NCBI GenBank assembly: GCA_041848045.1
Contig: JBGZHY010000070.1
Location: 1-49,252 of the forward strand
DNA from: CAKAHY01 sp041848045
GTDB taxonomy: Bacteria; Bacillota; Clostridia; Lachnospirales; Lachnospiraceae
Length of the DNA: 49,252 bases
Direction of reading: 5' to 3'
The notes beneath the pieces are model-generated. The model was not told where the DNA came from. It ran no database searches and saw only the letters and a list, made by a program, of their open reading frames with translations. Positions 13,714-22,980 of this stretch are shown one piece after another. The position numbers and the translations under genes were made by a program. Numbering within the stretch: position 1 is the stretch's first letter; every line of letters starts with the position of its first letter.

Positions 13714-16281
13714 ATGAGCCTGATAGAAAAGATTTTTGGGACGCATAGTGAAAGAGAATTAAAAAGAATCCAACCGATTGTAAAAAAGATAGAAGACTTA
13801 AGACCCGGCATGCTGGAAATGAGCGATGAGGAGCTGAAGGGGCAAACCGCAAAGCTGAAGCAAAGACTGGCGGCAGGAGAAACTTTGGATGATATATTGC
13901 CGGAGGCCTTTGCCTGCGTGCGGGAAGCAGCCAGAAGAGTGCTGAATATGGAGCATTATCCGGTGCAGCTTTTGGGCGGTATTGTGCTGCATCAGGGAAG
14001 AATTGCGGAGATGAGAACGGGAGAGGGTAAGACTTTGGTGTCCACCTGTCCCGCCTATTTGAATGCTCTGGATGAGAAGGGCGTACATATTGTTACGGTT
14101 AACGATTATTTGGCAAAGCGTGACGCGGAGTGGATGGGCAGCATTCACGAGTTTCTGGGATTGAAGGTGGGCGTTGTGTTAAACGGGATGAGCAGCGAGG
14201 AGAGAAAGGCCGCTTATGCCTGTGACATCACCTATGTAACGAACTCCGAGTTGGGCTTTGATTATTTGCGTGATAATATGGCTATTTACAAGGAACAGCA
14301 GGTTATCCGCAAGCTGGACTATGCGATTATCGACGAGGTGGACTCGGTTTTGATCGATGAGGCGAGAACCCCTTTGATTATCTCCGGACAATCCGGTAAA
14401 TCCACCAAACTGTACGAGGTTTGCGATATGCTGGCAAAGCAGATGATCAGAGGAGAGGCCAGCGGAGAATTTAGCAAAATGAACGCCATTATGGGTGAAA
14501 CCATAGAGGAAACCGGCGACTTTATCGTCAATGAGAAGGATAAGGTCGTGAATCTGACGGAAGACGGCGTGCGCAAGGTGGAGGAGTTCTTTCATATTGA
14601 AAACCTTGCGGATGCGGAGCATTTGGAGATACAGCACTGTATCATTCTGGCTTTGCGTGCCAACAATCTGATGTTTAAGGATAAGGATTATGTGGTGAAG
14701 GACGATGAGATTTTGATTGTCGATGAGTTCACCGGAAGAATTATGCCGGGCAGACGTTATTCCGACGGACTGCATCAGGCGATAGAGGCAAAAGAGCGGG
14801 TGGATGTAAAGCGAGAGTCCAAGACCCTGGCGACCATTACCTACCAGAACTTTTTTAATAAGTTCAGGAAGAAAGCCGGCATGACGGGTACGGCGCTGAC
14901 GGAGGAAAAGGAGTTCCGTAATACCTACGGTATGGACGCCATCGCCATTCCGACCAATAAGCCGATTGCCCGTGTGGATCACGATGATGTGGTGTACAAG
15001 AGTAAGAAAGAGAAGTTCAAGGCGGTGGTGGATGAAATCAAGGAAACCTATGCCAAGAAGCAGCCGGTTTTGGTGGGCACCATTACCATCGAAACTTCCG
15101 AAATGCTGTCCAAGATGCTGAAAAAAGAGGGTATTCCTCACACGGTGTTGAATGCGAAGTTCCATGAAAAAGAGGCGGAAATCGTAGCCGGCGCCGGCGC
15201 CGTGGGAGCGGTGACCATTGCCACCAATATGGCGGGACGAGGTACGGATATTAAACTGGAGGAAGAGGCCAAAAATCTGGGCGGTTTAAAGATTATCGGT
15301 ACGGAAAGGCATGAGGCAAGGCGTATCGACAATCAGCTCAGGGGACGTTCCGGACGTCAGGGCGATGTGGGCGAATCCCGATTTTATATTTCTCTGGAAG
15401 ACGATTTGATGCGTCTGTTCGGTTCGGACAGGTTGATTACCATGTTCCAATCTCTGGGCGTACCGGAAGGAGAGCCGATTGAGCACAGGGTGCTGTCCGG
15501 CGCCATTGCCAAGGCCCAGACCAAGATCGAGAATAACAACTACGGCATTCGTGAAAACCTTTTAAAGTATGACGAAGTAAACAATGAGCAAAGAGAGGTT
15601 ATTTACGAGGAAAGAAACAAGGTTTTAAGCGGCGATAATATGCGGGATACCATTTTGAGGATGGTAAACGACATTGTGGAGCATGCTGTGGATCTGGCGA
15701 TACCGGAGGAGGCAAAGCCTGCCGATTGGAACCTGGCGGAGCTCAATGAGCTTTTGTTGCCGATTGTTCCTTTAAAGCCGCTTACGGCAGAAAACGTGAA
15801 CAGCCCGGACAGAAAAGCCTTGATTCATAAGCTGAAGGAAGAGGCGGTCAAGCTGTACGAGGAAAAAGAAGCGCAATTCCCGGATGCGGAAAAGATTCGT
15901 GAACTGGAGCGGGTTGTGCTCCTGAAGATTATTGACAACAAGTGGATGAACCATATTGATGATATGGAGCAGCTCAGACAGGGTATCGGTTTGCAGGCTT
16001 TCGGACAAAAGGATCCGCTGGTGGAGTTTAAGAAGGGGGCCTATGAAATGTTTGACGATATGATCAGCGCCGTGCGGGAAGATACCGTGCGTATTCTGTA
16101 TCATATGAGAGTGGAGCAGACGGTGGAAAGAGAGCCGGCGGCAAAGGTGACGGGCACCAACAAGGATGATTCCGCCCTGCGGGAACCGGTTAAGAAAGCG
16201 GAGCCGCGGGTGTATCCGAATGACCCTTGTCCGTGCGGCAGCGGCAAGAAGTACAAGCAGTGCCACGGAAAGCTTGCTTAA
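13714..16281 (+). CDS. secA: preprotein translocase ATPase SecA
   Basis: An 855-residue SecA, the motor that pushes unfolded preproteins through SecYEG. Walker A MRTGEGKT (100-107), DEVDS and DEAR motifs in NBD1, the helicase signature GRGTDIKL, the GRSGRQGD motif in NBD2, and a C-terminal zinc tail CPCGSGKKYKQCHG that binds SecB or ribosomes in other species. Length is normal. GGAG lies 7 bases before ATG 13714. Regulation may involve the 407-bp upstream gap. A hairpin separates it from prfB. Confidence 0.97.
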   Translation: MSLIEKIFGTHSERELKRIQPIVKKIEDLRPGMLEMSDEELKGQTAKLKQRLAAGETLDDILPEAFACVREAARRVLNMEHYPVQLLGGIVLHQGRIAEMRTGEGKTLVSTCPAYLNALDEKGVHIVTVNDYLAKRDAEWMGSIHEFLGLKVGVVLNGMSSEERKAAYACDITYVTNSELGFDYLRDNMAIYKEQQVIRKLDYAIIDEVDSVLIDEARTPLIISGQSGKSTKLYEVCDMLAKQMIRGEASGEFSKMNAIMGETIEETGDFIVNEKDKVVNLTEDGVRKVEEFFHIENLADAEHLEIQHCIILALRANNLMFKDKDYVVKDDEILIVDEFTGRIMPGRRYSDGLHQAIEAKERVDVKRESKTLATITYQNFFNKFRKKAGMTGTALTEEKEFRNTYGMDAIAIPTNKPIARVDHDDVVYKSKKEKFKAVVDEIKETYAKKQPVLVGTITIETSEMLSKMLKKEGIPHTVLNAKFHEKEAEIVAGAGAVGAVTIATNMAGRGTDIKLEEEAKNLGGLKIIGTERHEARRIDNQLRGRSGRQGDVGESRFYISLEDDLMRLFGSDRLITMFQSLGVPEGEPIEHRVLSGAIAKAQTKIENNNYGIRENLLKYDEVNNEQREVIYEERNKVLSGDNMRDTILRMVNDIVEHAVDLAIPEEAKPADWNLAELNELLLPIVPLKPLTAENVNSPDRKALIHKLKEEAVKLYEEKEAQFPDAEKIRELERVVLLKIIDNKWMNHIDDMEQLRQGIGLQAFGQKDPLVEFKKGAYEMFDDMISAVREDTVRILYHMRVEQTVEREPAAKVTGTNKDDSALREPVKKAEPRVYPNDPCPCGSGKKYKQCHGKLA

Positions 16282-16298
16282 TATCAGAAAACCATATA

Positions 16299-16323
16299 GG
16301 GGCTTCCTCGGAAGTCCCTTGTT
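16299..16323 (+). terminator. probable terminator or attenuator between secA and prfB
   Basis: GGGGCTTC (16299-16306) pairs with GAAGTCCC (16311-16318) around CTCG, followed by TTGTTTG. The T tract is interrupted, so some read-through into prfB is likely. Confidence 0.6.
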
Positions 16324-16350
16324 TGCGATAAGAAAGAAGAGGAACAGGCG

Positions 16351-17485
16351 ATGGTAGAATTGGATCAGTACAAATACAACTTACATCATTACGGAGAAAC
16401 TTTACTTGAAGTGAAGGAGTGTCTTTGACTTAGAAGCAAAGCAGCACATCATCGACGAGAATGAACGCTCTATGGAGGAAGGGGACTTTTGGTCCGATCC
16501 CAAGCGGGCGACTAAGCTGTTGAAGGATACCAAAAAGCTGAAAACGGAGGTGCAGGCATTTTTGGATTTGGAGAGGGCTTATGAGGATATCGAAACGCTG
16601 ATTGATATGGGCTACGAGGAAGAGGATGCTTCACTGGTCAAGGAAATCGGACAGGAAATGGAAGCTTTCGTACAGAAGCTGGAGGCCTTTAAGCTGCAAA
16701 TGCTTTTTACGGGAGAATATGACGGCAATTCGGCGATTTTAAAATTGAATGCGGGAGCCGGCGGAACGGAAGCCTGCGACTGGTGTGAAATACTGTACAG
16801 GATGTATACAAGATGGGCAGCTGCCCACGGCTTTAAGGTGGAGGTATTGGATTATCTGGACGGGGAAGAAGCGGGCATCAAGTCCATTACCCTGGATATT
16901 CGAGGGGAAAATGCCTACGGTTATCTGCGCAGCGAGCACGGGGTGCATCGTCTGGTGCGGATTTCGCCCTTTAATGCCGCCGGTAAGCGCCAGACTTCTT
17001 TCGTGTCCTGCGATATTATGCCTGCCATAGAGGAAGATATCGACATTGACATCAATATGGATGATGTGCGCATCGACACCTATCGCTCCGGCGGTGCGGG
17101 TGGCCAGAATGTCAACAAGGTCAGTTCGGCGGTGCGCATGACCCATATTCCTACGGGCATCGTGGTGCAGTGCCAGAATGAAAGAAGTCAGCTGCACAAT
17201 AAGGACAGGGCGCTGCAGATGCTCAAAGCCAAGCTGTTGATGATTAAGCAGCAGGAAAATGTAGAAAAGCTTTCCGACATACGGGGAGATGTTAAGGATA
17301 TTGCCTGGGGCAGTCAGATACGCTCCTATATTATGCAGCCGTATACTCTGGTGAAGGATCACAGGACCGGTCAGGAGAGCGGTAATATTACGGCGGTGCT
17401 GGACGGGGACATCGACAGGTTCAGTTCCTCTTATCTGGGCTGGATGAATGCGGGCTGTCCGAAAATCAATGTAAATGTAGAATAA
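16351..17485 (+). CDS. prfB: peptide chain release factor 2, with programmed +1 frameshift
   Basis: RF2 is made from two frames. Zero frame runs from ATG 16351 for 25 codons to CTT (16423-16425), followed by an in-frame TGA (16426-16428). A +1 slip on CTT-T continues with GAC (16427) to the TAA at 17483-17485, giving 377 residues. AGGAG (16415-16419), three bases before CTT, is the internal Shine-Dalgarno stimulator. The motif SPF, which reads UGA, falls at 205-207 and GGQ, the hydrolysis motif, at 250-252. Low RF2 leaves the ribosome paused at its own UGA and favours the shift, an autoregulatory loop. A plain six-frame translation would report a truncated gene. Confidence 0.97.
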
Positions 17486-17493
17486 GAACGGAG

Positions 17494-17524
17494 AAAAGCA
17501 AGGGATTTTTCGGACTTGCTTTTT
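17494..17524 (+). terminator. terminator after prfB
   Basis: AAAAGCAAG (17494-17502) pairs with CTTGCTTTT (17515-17523) around a 12-base loop, with T residues at the end of the right arm. It lies 8 bases after the stop. Confidence 0.65.
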
Positions 17525-17581
17525 CTGTATTTACGTGATAATATCTTTAAGGCAAAAACAAATGTTTTTCAGAGGTGGACA

Positions 17582-18025
17582 GTGGAAGAAGAAAATAAGT
17601 ATTATGTGGTAAAAAGAAAGGCGATTCCTGAAGTGCTCTTAAAGGTGGTGGAAGCCAAAAAGCTGTTGAACCACGACAGGAATATGACCATCAGTGAAGC
17701 GGCGGATAGGGTAAATATCAGCAGAAGTTCATTCTACAAGTATAAGGATGATATATTCCTGTTTAATGATACTTCCAAGGGCAGAACGATTACATTGGCG
17801 ATGCAGATATTGGACGAGCGGGGTTTGCTGTCGGAGATATTGAGTATTGTATCAAAGCATCATGCGAATATTCTCACCATACACCAGTCCATACCTCTTA
17901 ACGGAATGGCAAGCATATCTTTATCGGCAGAGCTGGCAAAGGATACGGGCAATGTATCCAAAATGCTGGAGGAGCTGGAAAATAAGGAAGGCATTATCGA
18001 TGTAAAAACACTGGCTAGGGAGTGA
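17582..18025 (+). CDS. PheB-type ACT domain protein (UPF0735), likely amino-acid regulator
   Basis: A 147-residue protein: an N-terminal helix-turn-helix-like segment (about 33-58, MTISEAADRVNISRSSFYKYKD) followed by an ACT domain that in relatives senses amino acids. The start is GTG 17582, preceded by AGAGGTGG; the common family start EENKYYVVKRKAIPEVLLK follows. The longer frame from 17516 would overlap the prfB terminator. Its stop codon lies 5 bases before the homoserine dehydrogenase start, so it probably controls, or is controlled with, threonine/methionine synthesis. Confidence 0.8.
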   Translation: MEEENKYYVVKRKAIPEVLLKVVEAKKLLNHDRNMTISEAADRVNISRSSFYKYKDDIFLFNDTSKGRTITLAMQILDERGLLSEILSIVSKHHANILTIHQSIPLNGMASISLSAELAKDTGNVSKMLEELENKEGIIDVKTLARE

Positions 18026-18030
18026 ATGAA

Positions 18031-19245
18031 ATGATGAATGTGGCAATTATGGGGTTTGGAACCATCGGTTCCGGTGTGTATGAATTGATTCGAGATAACC
18101 ATGCAAAGATTAAAGCGGCGGTACAGGATGATGTCAAAGTGAGCAAAATCCTGGAACTGCGGGATTTTTCCGGAACGGAAGCGGAGCGCCTGATAGTCAG
18201 GGACATTGCGGAAATTCTGCAGGATGGCGAAACGCAGATCGTTGTGGAGTGTATGGGGGGGACCGATCCCGCCTATGCCTTTGTCAAGAGCGCACTTTTG
18301 GCGGGCAAGCACGTGGTTACCTCCAATAAGGCATTGGTAGCGGCACACGGCACCGAGTTGCTGCAGATAGCCAGGGACAGGAAGCTGAATTTCCTGTTTG
18401 AGGCAAGCGTGGGGGGCGGTATACCCGTGATCAGAACGGTGACGGAGGCCCTGTCCGGTGAATACATACGAGATATTGTCGGTATTTTAAACGGAACCAC
18501 CAATTTTATTTTGAGCAAGATGGATGAAGAGGGGGAAAGCTTTGCGCAAGCCCTGGAAGAAGCACAGCGTCTGGGTTATGCGGAGAGAAATCCGGAGGCG
18601 GATGTAGAGGGGCATGATACCTGTCGCAAGATTGCGATTTTATCTTCGCTGGCAACCGGCAGGGAAGTGAATTTTGAAGACATTTATACCGAGGGGATTA
18701 CCCGTATCGACAGTAAGGACTTTTTGTATGCCAAGCAACTGAAGGCAAGCGTAAAGCTGCTTGGAAATGCCCACCTGGAGGATGAGAAGCTGTATGCTTA
18801 TGTATGTCCGACCATGATCGGGAAGAAGCATACCCTGTATGCCGTCAGCGATGTATTTAACGGTATTTTGATTCAAGGCAATATGCTGGGTAACTGCATG
18901 CTGTACGGCAGCGGCGCCGGAAAGCTGCCGACAGCCAGCGCCGTGGTGGCAGATATTATAGAAATCGGGAAGAATTTACAGCGGAATATTCCTTTAGGCT
19001 GGACAGAACAAAAGGCGCAGGTGGAGCCTATGGAGCAGACCAAACATCGTTATTTCGTACGCTTTCAAAATGCCGGTGTGGAGTTTGAGCAGGAATGCAG
19101 AGCGAAGTTCAATGTGAAGCGTCTGTATAAGCTGGAGGGGGAGGATGAGTTTGCTCTGCTGACCGAGCTGATGCAGGAATCCGACTTCCTGCAAAGTTTG
19201 CAGGGGCAGGAGCATTTGATTAAGTTTATCAGGGCAAAGATATAA
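18031..19245 (+). CDS. hom: homoserine dehydrogenase
   Basis: A 404-residue enzyme reducing aspartate semialdehyde to homoserine, the branch point to threonine and methionine. N-terminal NAD(P)-binding fold with GFGTIGSG; the signature GILNGTTNFILSKM lies in the catalytic domain; the last ~75 residues form a degenerate ACT-like domain for feedback control. Start ATG 18031 has AGGGAG eight bases upstream; an in-frame GTG at 18022 overlaps the previous stop. Coupled to the PheB-type gene; thrB and thrC are not in the window. Confidence 0.93.
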   Translation: MMNVAIMGFGTIGSGVYELIRDNHAKIKAAVQDDVKVSKILELRDFSGTEAERLIVRDIAEILQDGETQIVVECMGGTDPAYAFVKSALLAGKHVVTSNKALVAAHGTELLQIARDRKLNFLFEASVGGGIPVIRTVTEALSGEYIRDIVGILNGTTNFILSKMDEEGESFAQALEEAQRLGYAERNPEADVEGHDTCRKIAILSSLATGREVNFEDIYTEGITRIDSKDFLYAKQLKASVKLLGNAHLEDEKLYAYVCPTMIGKKHTLYAVSDVFNGILIQGNMLGNCMLYGSGAGKLPTASAVVADIIEIGKNLQRNIPLGWTEQKAQVEPMEQTKHRYFVRFQNAGVEFEQECRAKFNVKRLYKLEGEDEFALLTELMQESDFLQSLQGQEHLIKFIRAKI

Positions 19246-19246
19246 G

Positions 19247-19588
19247 ATGTTGATTCGTTTTTTGGAGAGGCTTTTTGCCGCTTATCGCTGCGGCTTTAGA
19301 GAGAGTACCGGCCTGTATTGCCCGGGCTGCGGAGGGCTGCGGGCAAGTCTGGCATTGATGAAAGGGGATGTGGCCGGAAGCTTTCATTTTCATCCCCTGG
19401 TTCCCTATGTGGCATTTGCCGTGCTGTTAACCCTTTGCCTGTATCTGCAGTATTTTTTCAGCAAGAGGTGGAAGCCGGGATTTCCGTATTTCTTTACCCT
19501 TGTATGCAGCGGACTGGTGTTGATTCTGGTACAGTTTTTCTGGAAAAATTATTGTTTGCTGTATAAGGGGATAGAATTGTTGTATTGA
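19247..19588 (+). CDS. DUF2752 membrane protein
   Basis: A 113-residue protein with two hydrophobic segments (about 48-70 and 80-100). The DUF2752 signature CPGCGGLRA is at 25-33, after a short amphipathic N terminus. The CxxCG-R motif suggests a metal or redox site at the membrane face; the role is unknown. It starts 1 base after hom without a clear ribosome binding site, so it is probably coupled to hom. A 20-bp hairpin downstream ends the transcript. Confidence 0.8.
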   Translation: MLIRFLERLFAAYRCGFRESTGLYCPGCGGLRASLALMKGDVAGSFHFHPLVPYVAFAVLLTLCLYLQYFFSKRWKPGFPYFFTLVCSGLVLILVQFFWKNYCLLYKGIELLY

Positions 19589-19697
19589 GGTGCAGAAGAG
19601 GAGGTATGAGTGTGGCGATACACGTCCATATGTTTTGCATCTGATTATGCGCCCCTTATCGCGTTTTACCCATATTAAAAATGATGATTTGCAAAAG

Positions 19698-19750
19698 AAA
19701 AGTACCATATGCCTTGTGAAATTTTCTTTGACAAGGTGTATGGTACTTTT
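19698..19750. terminator. bidirectional terminator, 20-bp stem
   Basis: 19698-19717 pairs with 19731-19750 over 20 bp without mismatch (two G-T wobbles), loop of 13. T-rich tracts follow on both strands (ACTTTTGC on +, ACTTTTCTTTTGC on -). It sits between the convergent DUF2752 and small membrane protein genes. The remaining ~100 bases of this gap (19589-19697) hold no supported gene. Confidence 0.75.
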
Positions 19751-19786
19751 GCATTGTTCATCCCTTATATTATATCCGAAAGCCCT

Positions 19787-20203
19787 TTACGGTAAAAAAC
19801 CGAGATTTTGCAGAAAATCTTGGATAAGCTGCATCAGCTTATCCATCTTCTCCTGCTCATACTGAGCCTGCTCGGCAAACTGCGCCGGATTCTGGAGAAT
19901 CTGAAGACTCCATAAAAGTGCCAAAAATAAAATACCGCCAAGAAAAATTCCCACAGCGGATAAGGCAAAGGAAAGAAAGTGCGGCCAATAGAATCTTCCG
20001 GATTCGCTTTTGCCGAGAATGGCAAAGGTAATGCCGAAAATACCTGCAATGATGCCCAGGGGTATATGAAAAACTACACAGCAGCAAAGAGAAAGCAGGA
20101 GTGAAAGGCAGGAGAACACCAGAGAAAGGAGGGTGAAGCTGCCCATGGAACTCGTACTTTTTTGCGGTATTCCCCCGTTGTTAGGTAAAAGATTTTCTGA
20201 CAT
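19787..20203 (-). CDS. small membrane protein, DUF4190-like
   Basis: A 138-residue protein with three hydrophobic segments (about 22-42, 45-62 and 75-100) and an amphipathic, Gln/Glu-rich C-terminal tail. The N-terminal ~20 residues are polar and Pro/Ser-containing. It resembles small DUF4190-type membrane proteins, whose function is unknown. AAGGAG lies six bases before ATG 20203. It has its own promoter, divergent from tex. Confidence 0.65.
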   Translation of the reverse strand: MSENLLPNNGGIPQKSTSSMGSFTLLSLVFSCLSLLLSLCCCVVFHIPLGIIAGIFGITFAILGKSESGRFYWPHFLSFALSAVGIFLGGILFLALLWSLQILQNPAQFAEQAQYEQEKMDKLMQLIQDFLQNLGFLP

Positions 20204-20234
20204 GTTGTGCTCCTTACAAAAAATAATACTCCGT

Positions 20235-20263
20235 ATTGTAGCATGAATATAAGGGAAAGTCTA
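20235..20263 (-). promoter_or_regulatory. promoter of the small membrane protein gene
   Basis: On the - strand: TAGACT (20258-20263), 17-bp spacer, TACAAT (20235-20240) with an extended TGC before it, 31 bases before the ATG. Confidence 0.6.
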
Positions 20264-20272
20264 TACCTGTGC

Positions 20273-20301
20273 TTGCAGGAAAAAGGACGATTTGGTAGAA
20301 T
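20273..20301 (+). promoter_or_regulatory. promoter of tex
   Basis: TTGCAG (20273-20278), 17-bp spacer, TAGAAT (20296-20301) with extended TGG, 30 bases before ATG 20332. It is back to back with the divergent promoter at 20235-20263. Confidence 0.65.
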
Positions 20302-20331
20302 AATACAAGTTGCAGGGAAAGGGAAGAAAGA

Positions 20332-22467
20332 ATGGATATTGTTAAGGTATTGGCAAAAGAGCTGGAGGTCAAGGAAAGCCAGATCAGCGCAAGCATACAG
20401 TTGATTGACGAGGGGAACAGCATTCCCTTTATCGCAAGATACAGGAAGGAACTGACGGGCTCTCTCAATGACGAGCAGCTGCGCAAGCTGGATGAACGGC
20501 TGAAATATCTGCGGAATCTAAATGACAGGCGGGAGCAGGTGTTGTCCGCTATTGAAGAACAGGGCAAGCTGAGCGAGGAGTTGCGGAATAAGCTTCTGGC
20601 GGCGGTCAGTTTGGTGGAGATAGAGGATTTGTACAGACCTTACCGCCCGAAGAAGAGGACAAGGGCAATGATAGCCAAGGAAAGAGGTTTGGAGCCTTTG
20701 GCGCTTTTGATTTTACAGGGTGAAGTGTCGGAGCCTCTTGCAGAGTATGCCAAAGCCTATGTCGGCGAAGAAGTGGAGGACGCCGAGGCAGCCTTGGCGG
20801 GAGCCTCCGACATCATTGCGGAAATGGTTTCGGACGAGGCGGAATACAGGCGCAGGCTGCGCAGGGATATTGCCGAAAAGGGTTTGCTTTCGGCGGCGGC
20901 AAAGGATGAGAAGCAGCAGTCGGTATATGAAAATTACTATCAATACGAAGAACAGATAAAGAAGATATTGCCCCACAGAATTTTGGCGATTAACCGGGGG
21001 GAGGAGGAAAAGGTCCTCACCGTCAAGGTGATCGCGCCGGAGGAAGAGCTTCTGCGTTATTTGTACGCGCAGGTGATACAGAATAAAAATCCTTATACGG
21101 AGGATTTTCTAAAGTCGGCTGTGGATGACGGATACAAGCGCCTGATTTTTCCTTCCGTGGAGAGGGAAATCCGGAACGAATTGACGGAAAAGGCCCAGGA
21201 GGCTGCCATTGGAGTGTTTTCCAAGAATTTGGAGCAGCTTTTGCTGCAGGCGCCTATTAAGAATAAGGTGGTTTTGGGCTGGGATCCTGCCTTTCGGACG
21301 GGCTGCAAGCTTGCAGTGGTGGATGCCACCGGAAAGGTTTTGGATACCCGGGTGATTTATCCGACGGAACCGCAAAAAAAGGTGAAAGAGTCCAAAGAGA
21401 TTCTGAAAAAAATGATAGAAGCCTACGGCGTGGAGCTGATTTCTCTGGGGAACGGGACTGCCAGCAGAGAGTCGGAAATGGTGATTGTGGAGCTTTTAAA
21501 GGAGATGAAAACCAAGCTTGCTTACGTAATTGTCAATGAAGCGGGCGCAAGCGTATATTCCGCCAGCGAATTGGCGAGCAGGGAGTTCCCGCATTTTGAT
21601 GTGGGGCAGCGTTCTGCGGCAAGCATTGCCAGACGTTTGCAGGATCCTTTGGCGGAGTTGGTTAAAATAGACCCGAAGAGCATCGGCGTAGGGCAGTATC
21701 AGCACGATATGAACCAAAAGCGGCTGGGAGAGGCTTTGGGTGCCGTGGTGGAAGACAGTGTGAATAAGGTGGGAGTGGATCTGAATACGGCTTCCTTTTC
21801 ATTACTGGAATATATTTCCGGCATCAACAAAACCCTTGCCAAAAATATTATAGAGTACCGGGATGCCAACGGTGCTTTCCGAAATCGCAGGCAGTTGTTG
21901 AAGGTGCCGAAGCTGGGGCCGAAGGCTTTTGAACAGTGCGCAGGCTTTATGCGTATCCGAGGTGGAGATGAGAGCCTGGATATGACGGGGGTGCATCCGG
22001 AAAGCTATGGAGCGGCAAAGGCTTTGCTGGAAAAGCTGAAGCTGGAAGCGGCGGATTTGCAAAAGGGCGGCATCAGCGGGCTTTCACGCAAAATCAAGGA
22101 TTATCCGAAGTTGGCGCAGGAATTGGGCATCGGTGAAGTGACGCTGCGGGATATAGTCAGGGAGTTGGAAAAGCCTGCCCTGGATCCCAGGGATGAAATG
22201 CCGGCGCCGATACTGCGCAGCGATGTTTTGGAAATGAAGGATTTGAAAGAGGGAATGATACTGAAGGGAACCGTACGAAATGTGATTGACTTCGGTGCCT
22301 TTGTGGATATCGGCGTACACCAGGATGCGCTGGTGCATATTTCCCAGCTGTCCCCTAAGTATATCAGGCACCCTCTGGAAGTGCTTGCGGTGGGAGATAT
22401 ACTGGAATTTAAGGTTTTGCAGGTGGATCCGGTAAAAAAGCGAATAGGATTAACGAGATTGTTTTGA
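20332..22467 (+). CDS. tex: Tex-family RNA-binding transcriptional accessory protein
   Basis: A 711-residue Tex/Spt6-like protein. Domains in order: helical N-terminal part, YqgF/RNase H-like domain (about 320-450, beginning VVLGWDPAFRTGCKLAVVD), helix-hairpin-helix domains (LGPKAFEQCAGF) and a C-terminal S1 RNA-binding domain from about residue 640 (LKEGMILKGTVRNVIDFGAF). Tex binds RNA and acts on transcription and stress tolerance; its molecular task is not settled. Length is usual. It heads a run of + strand genes reaching tsaD. Confidence 0.93.
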   Translation: MDIVKVLAKELEVKESQISASIQLIDEGNSIPFIARYRKELTGSLNDEQLRKLDERLKYLRNLNDRREQVLSAIEEQGKLSEELRNKLLAAVSLVEIEDLYRPYRPKKRTRAMIAKERGLEPLALLILQGEVSEPLAEYAKAYVGEEVEDAEAALAGASDIIAEMVSDEAEYRRRLRRDIAEKGLLSAAAKDEKQQSVYENYYQYEEQIKKILPHRILAINRGEEEKVLTVKVIAPEEELLRYLYAQVIQNKNPYTEDFLKSAVDDGYKRLIFPSVEREIRNELTEKAQEAAIGVFSKNLEQLLLQAPIKNKVVLGWDPAFRTGCKLAVVDATGKVLDTRVIYPTEPQKKVKESKEILKKMIEAYGVELISLGNGTASRESEMVIVELLKEMKTKLAYVIVNEAGASVYSASELASREFPHFDVGQRSAASIARRLQDPLAELVKIDPKSIGVGQYQHDMNQKRLGEALGAVVEDSVNKVGVDLNTASFSLLEYISGINKTLAKNIIEYRDANGAFRNRRQLLKVPKLGPKAFEQCAGFMRIRGGDESLDMTGVHPESYGAAKALLEKLKLEAADLQKGGISGLSRKIKDYPKLAQELGIGEVTLRDIVRELEKPALDPRDEMPAPILRSDVLEMKDLKEGMILKGTVRNVIDFGAFVDIGVHQDALVHISQLSPKYIRHPLEVLAVGDILEFKVLQVDPVKKRIGLTRLF

Positions 22468-22480
22468 TGGGAGAGAAGGA

Positions 22481-22975
22481 ATGTCTGGAAAAATATTGAA
22501 ATATAACATCACATTGAATGCAAAGGATATATGGGTATTTTCCGTATACAGTGCCAATCGCGCCTATTTGGGGGTCTTCAATCTCTTATTTACGCTGGTG
22601 TCCTTGTATTATCTGTTTGCGGCATGGAAAAGCTTAAGTCCCGGCAAGCGCCTTTTGTTCCTCGCCTGCGCGCTGATGTTTTCGGTGATACAGCCGGCCA
22701 TCCTCTATTTGAAGGCTTTACGGCAGGCCAAGACGGAAACCATAAGCAAGGGCTTTGCCATTACTTTGTCGGAGGAAGGAATACATATTCTGCAGGGAGA
22801 AAATGAAGCGAATGCGAACTGGGAGCAGGTATACAAGACCCTGATTCGCAAAAATGTGGTGGTGATTTATTTTGCACCTTTGAGCGGTTATTTGATTCCG
22901 AGTCGCTATATCGGGGACAGCAGAGAAGATTTGGAAACGCTGTTAAAGGCGAAGACAAGAGTATCGAGGTTTTAA
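22481..22975 (+). CDS. YcxB-like membrane protein
   Basis: A 164-residue protein with two adjacent transmembrane segments (about 28-48 and 55-77) and a C-terminal YcxB-like domain with strands such as GFAITLSEEGIHI and W-x-V-x-K pattern (WEQVYKTLI), then LIPSRY. Function unknown. GAGAAGGA precedes ATG 22481; it begins 13 bases after tex and ends 5 bases before tsaE. Confidence 0.7.
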   Translation: MSGKILKYNITLNAKDIWVFSVYSANRAYLGVFNLLFTLVSLYYLFAAWKSLSPGKRLLFLACALMFSVIQPAILYLKALRQAKTETISKGFAITLSEEGIHILQGENEANANWEQVYKTLIRKNVVVIYFAPLSGYLIPSRYIGDSREDLETLLKAKTRVSRF

Positions 22976-22980
22976 GGTTT

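Noticed and set aside
14179..15165. 328-residue open frame on the - strand
   Set aside because: It is the antisense of secA, whose motifs are unambiguous; the frame stays open because of codon bias on the + strand.
19606..19644. 12-codon open frame behind AGGAGG, possible leader peptide
   Set aside because: The AGGAGG is only one base from the ATG, and no gene follows that it could regulate.
19590..19865. 91-residue + strand frame after the DUF2752 gene
   Set aside because: It crosses the 20-bp terminator hairpin and overlaps the - strand membrane protein gene.
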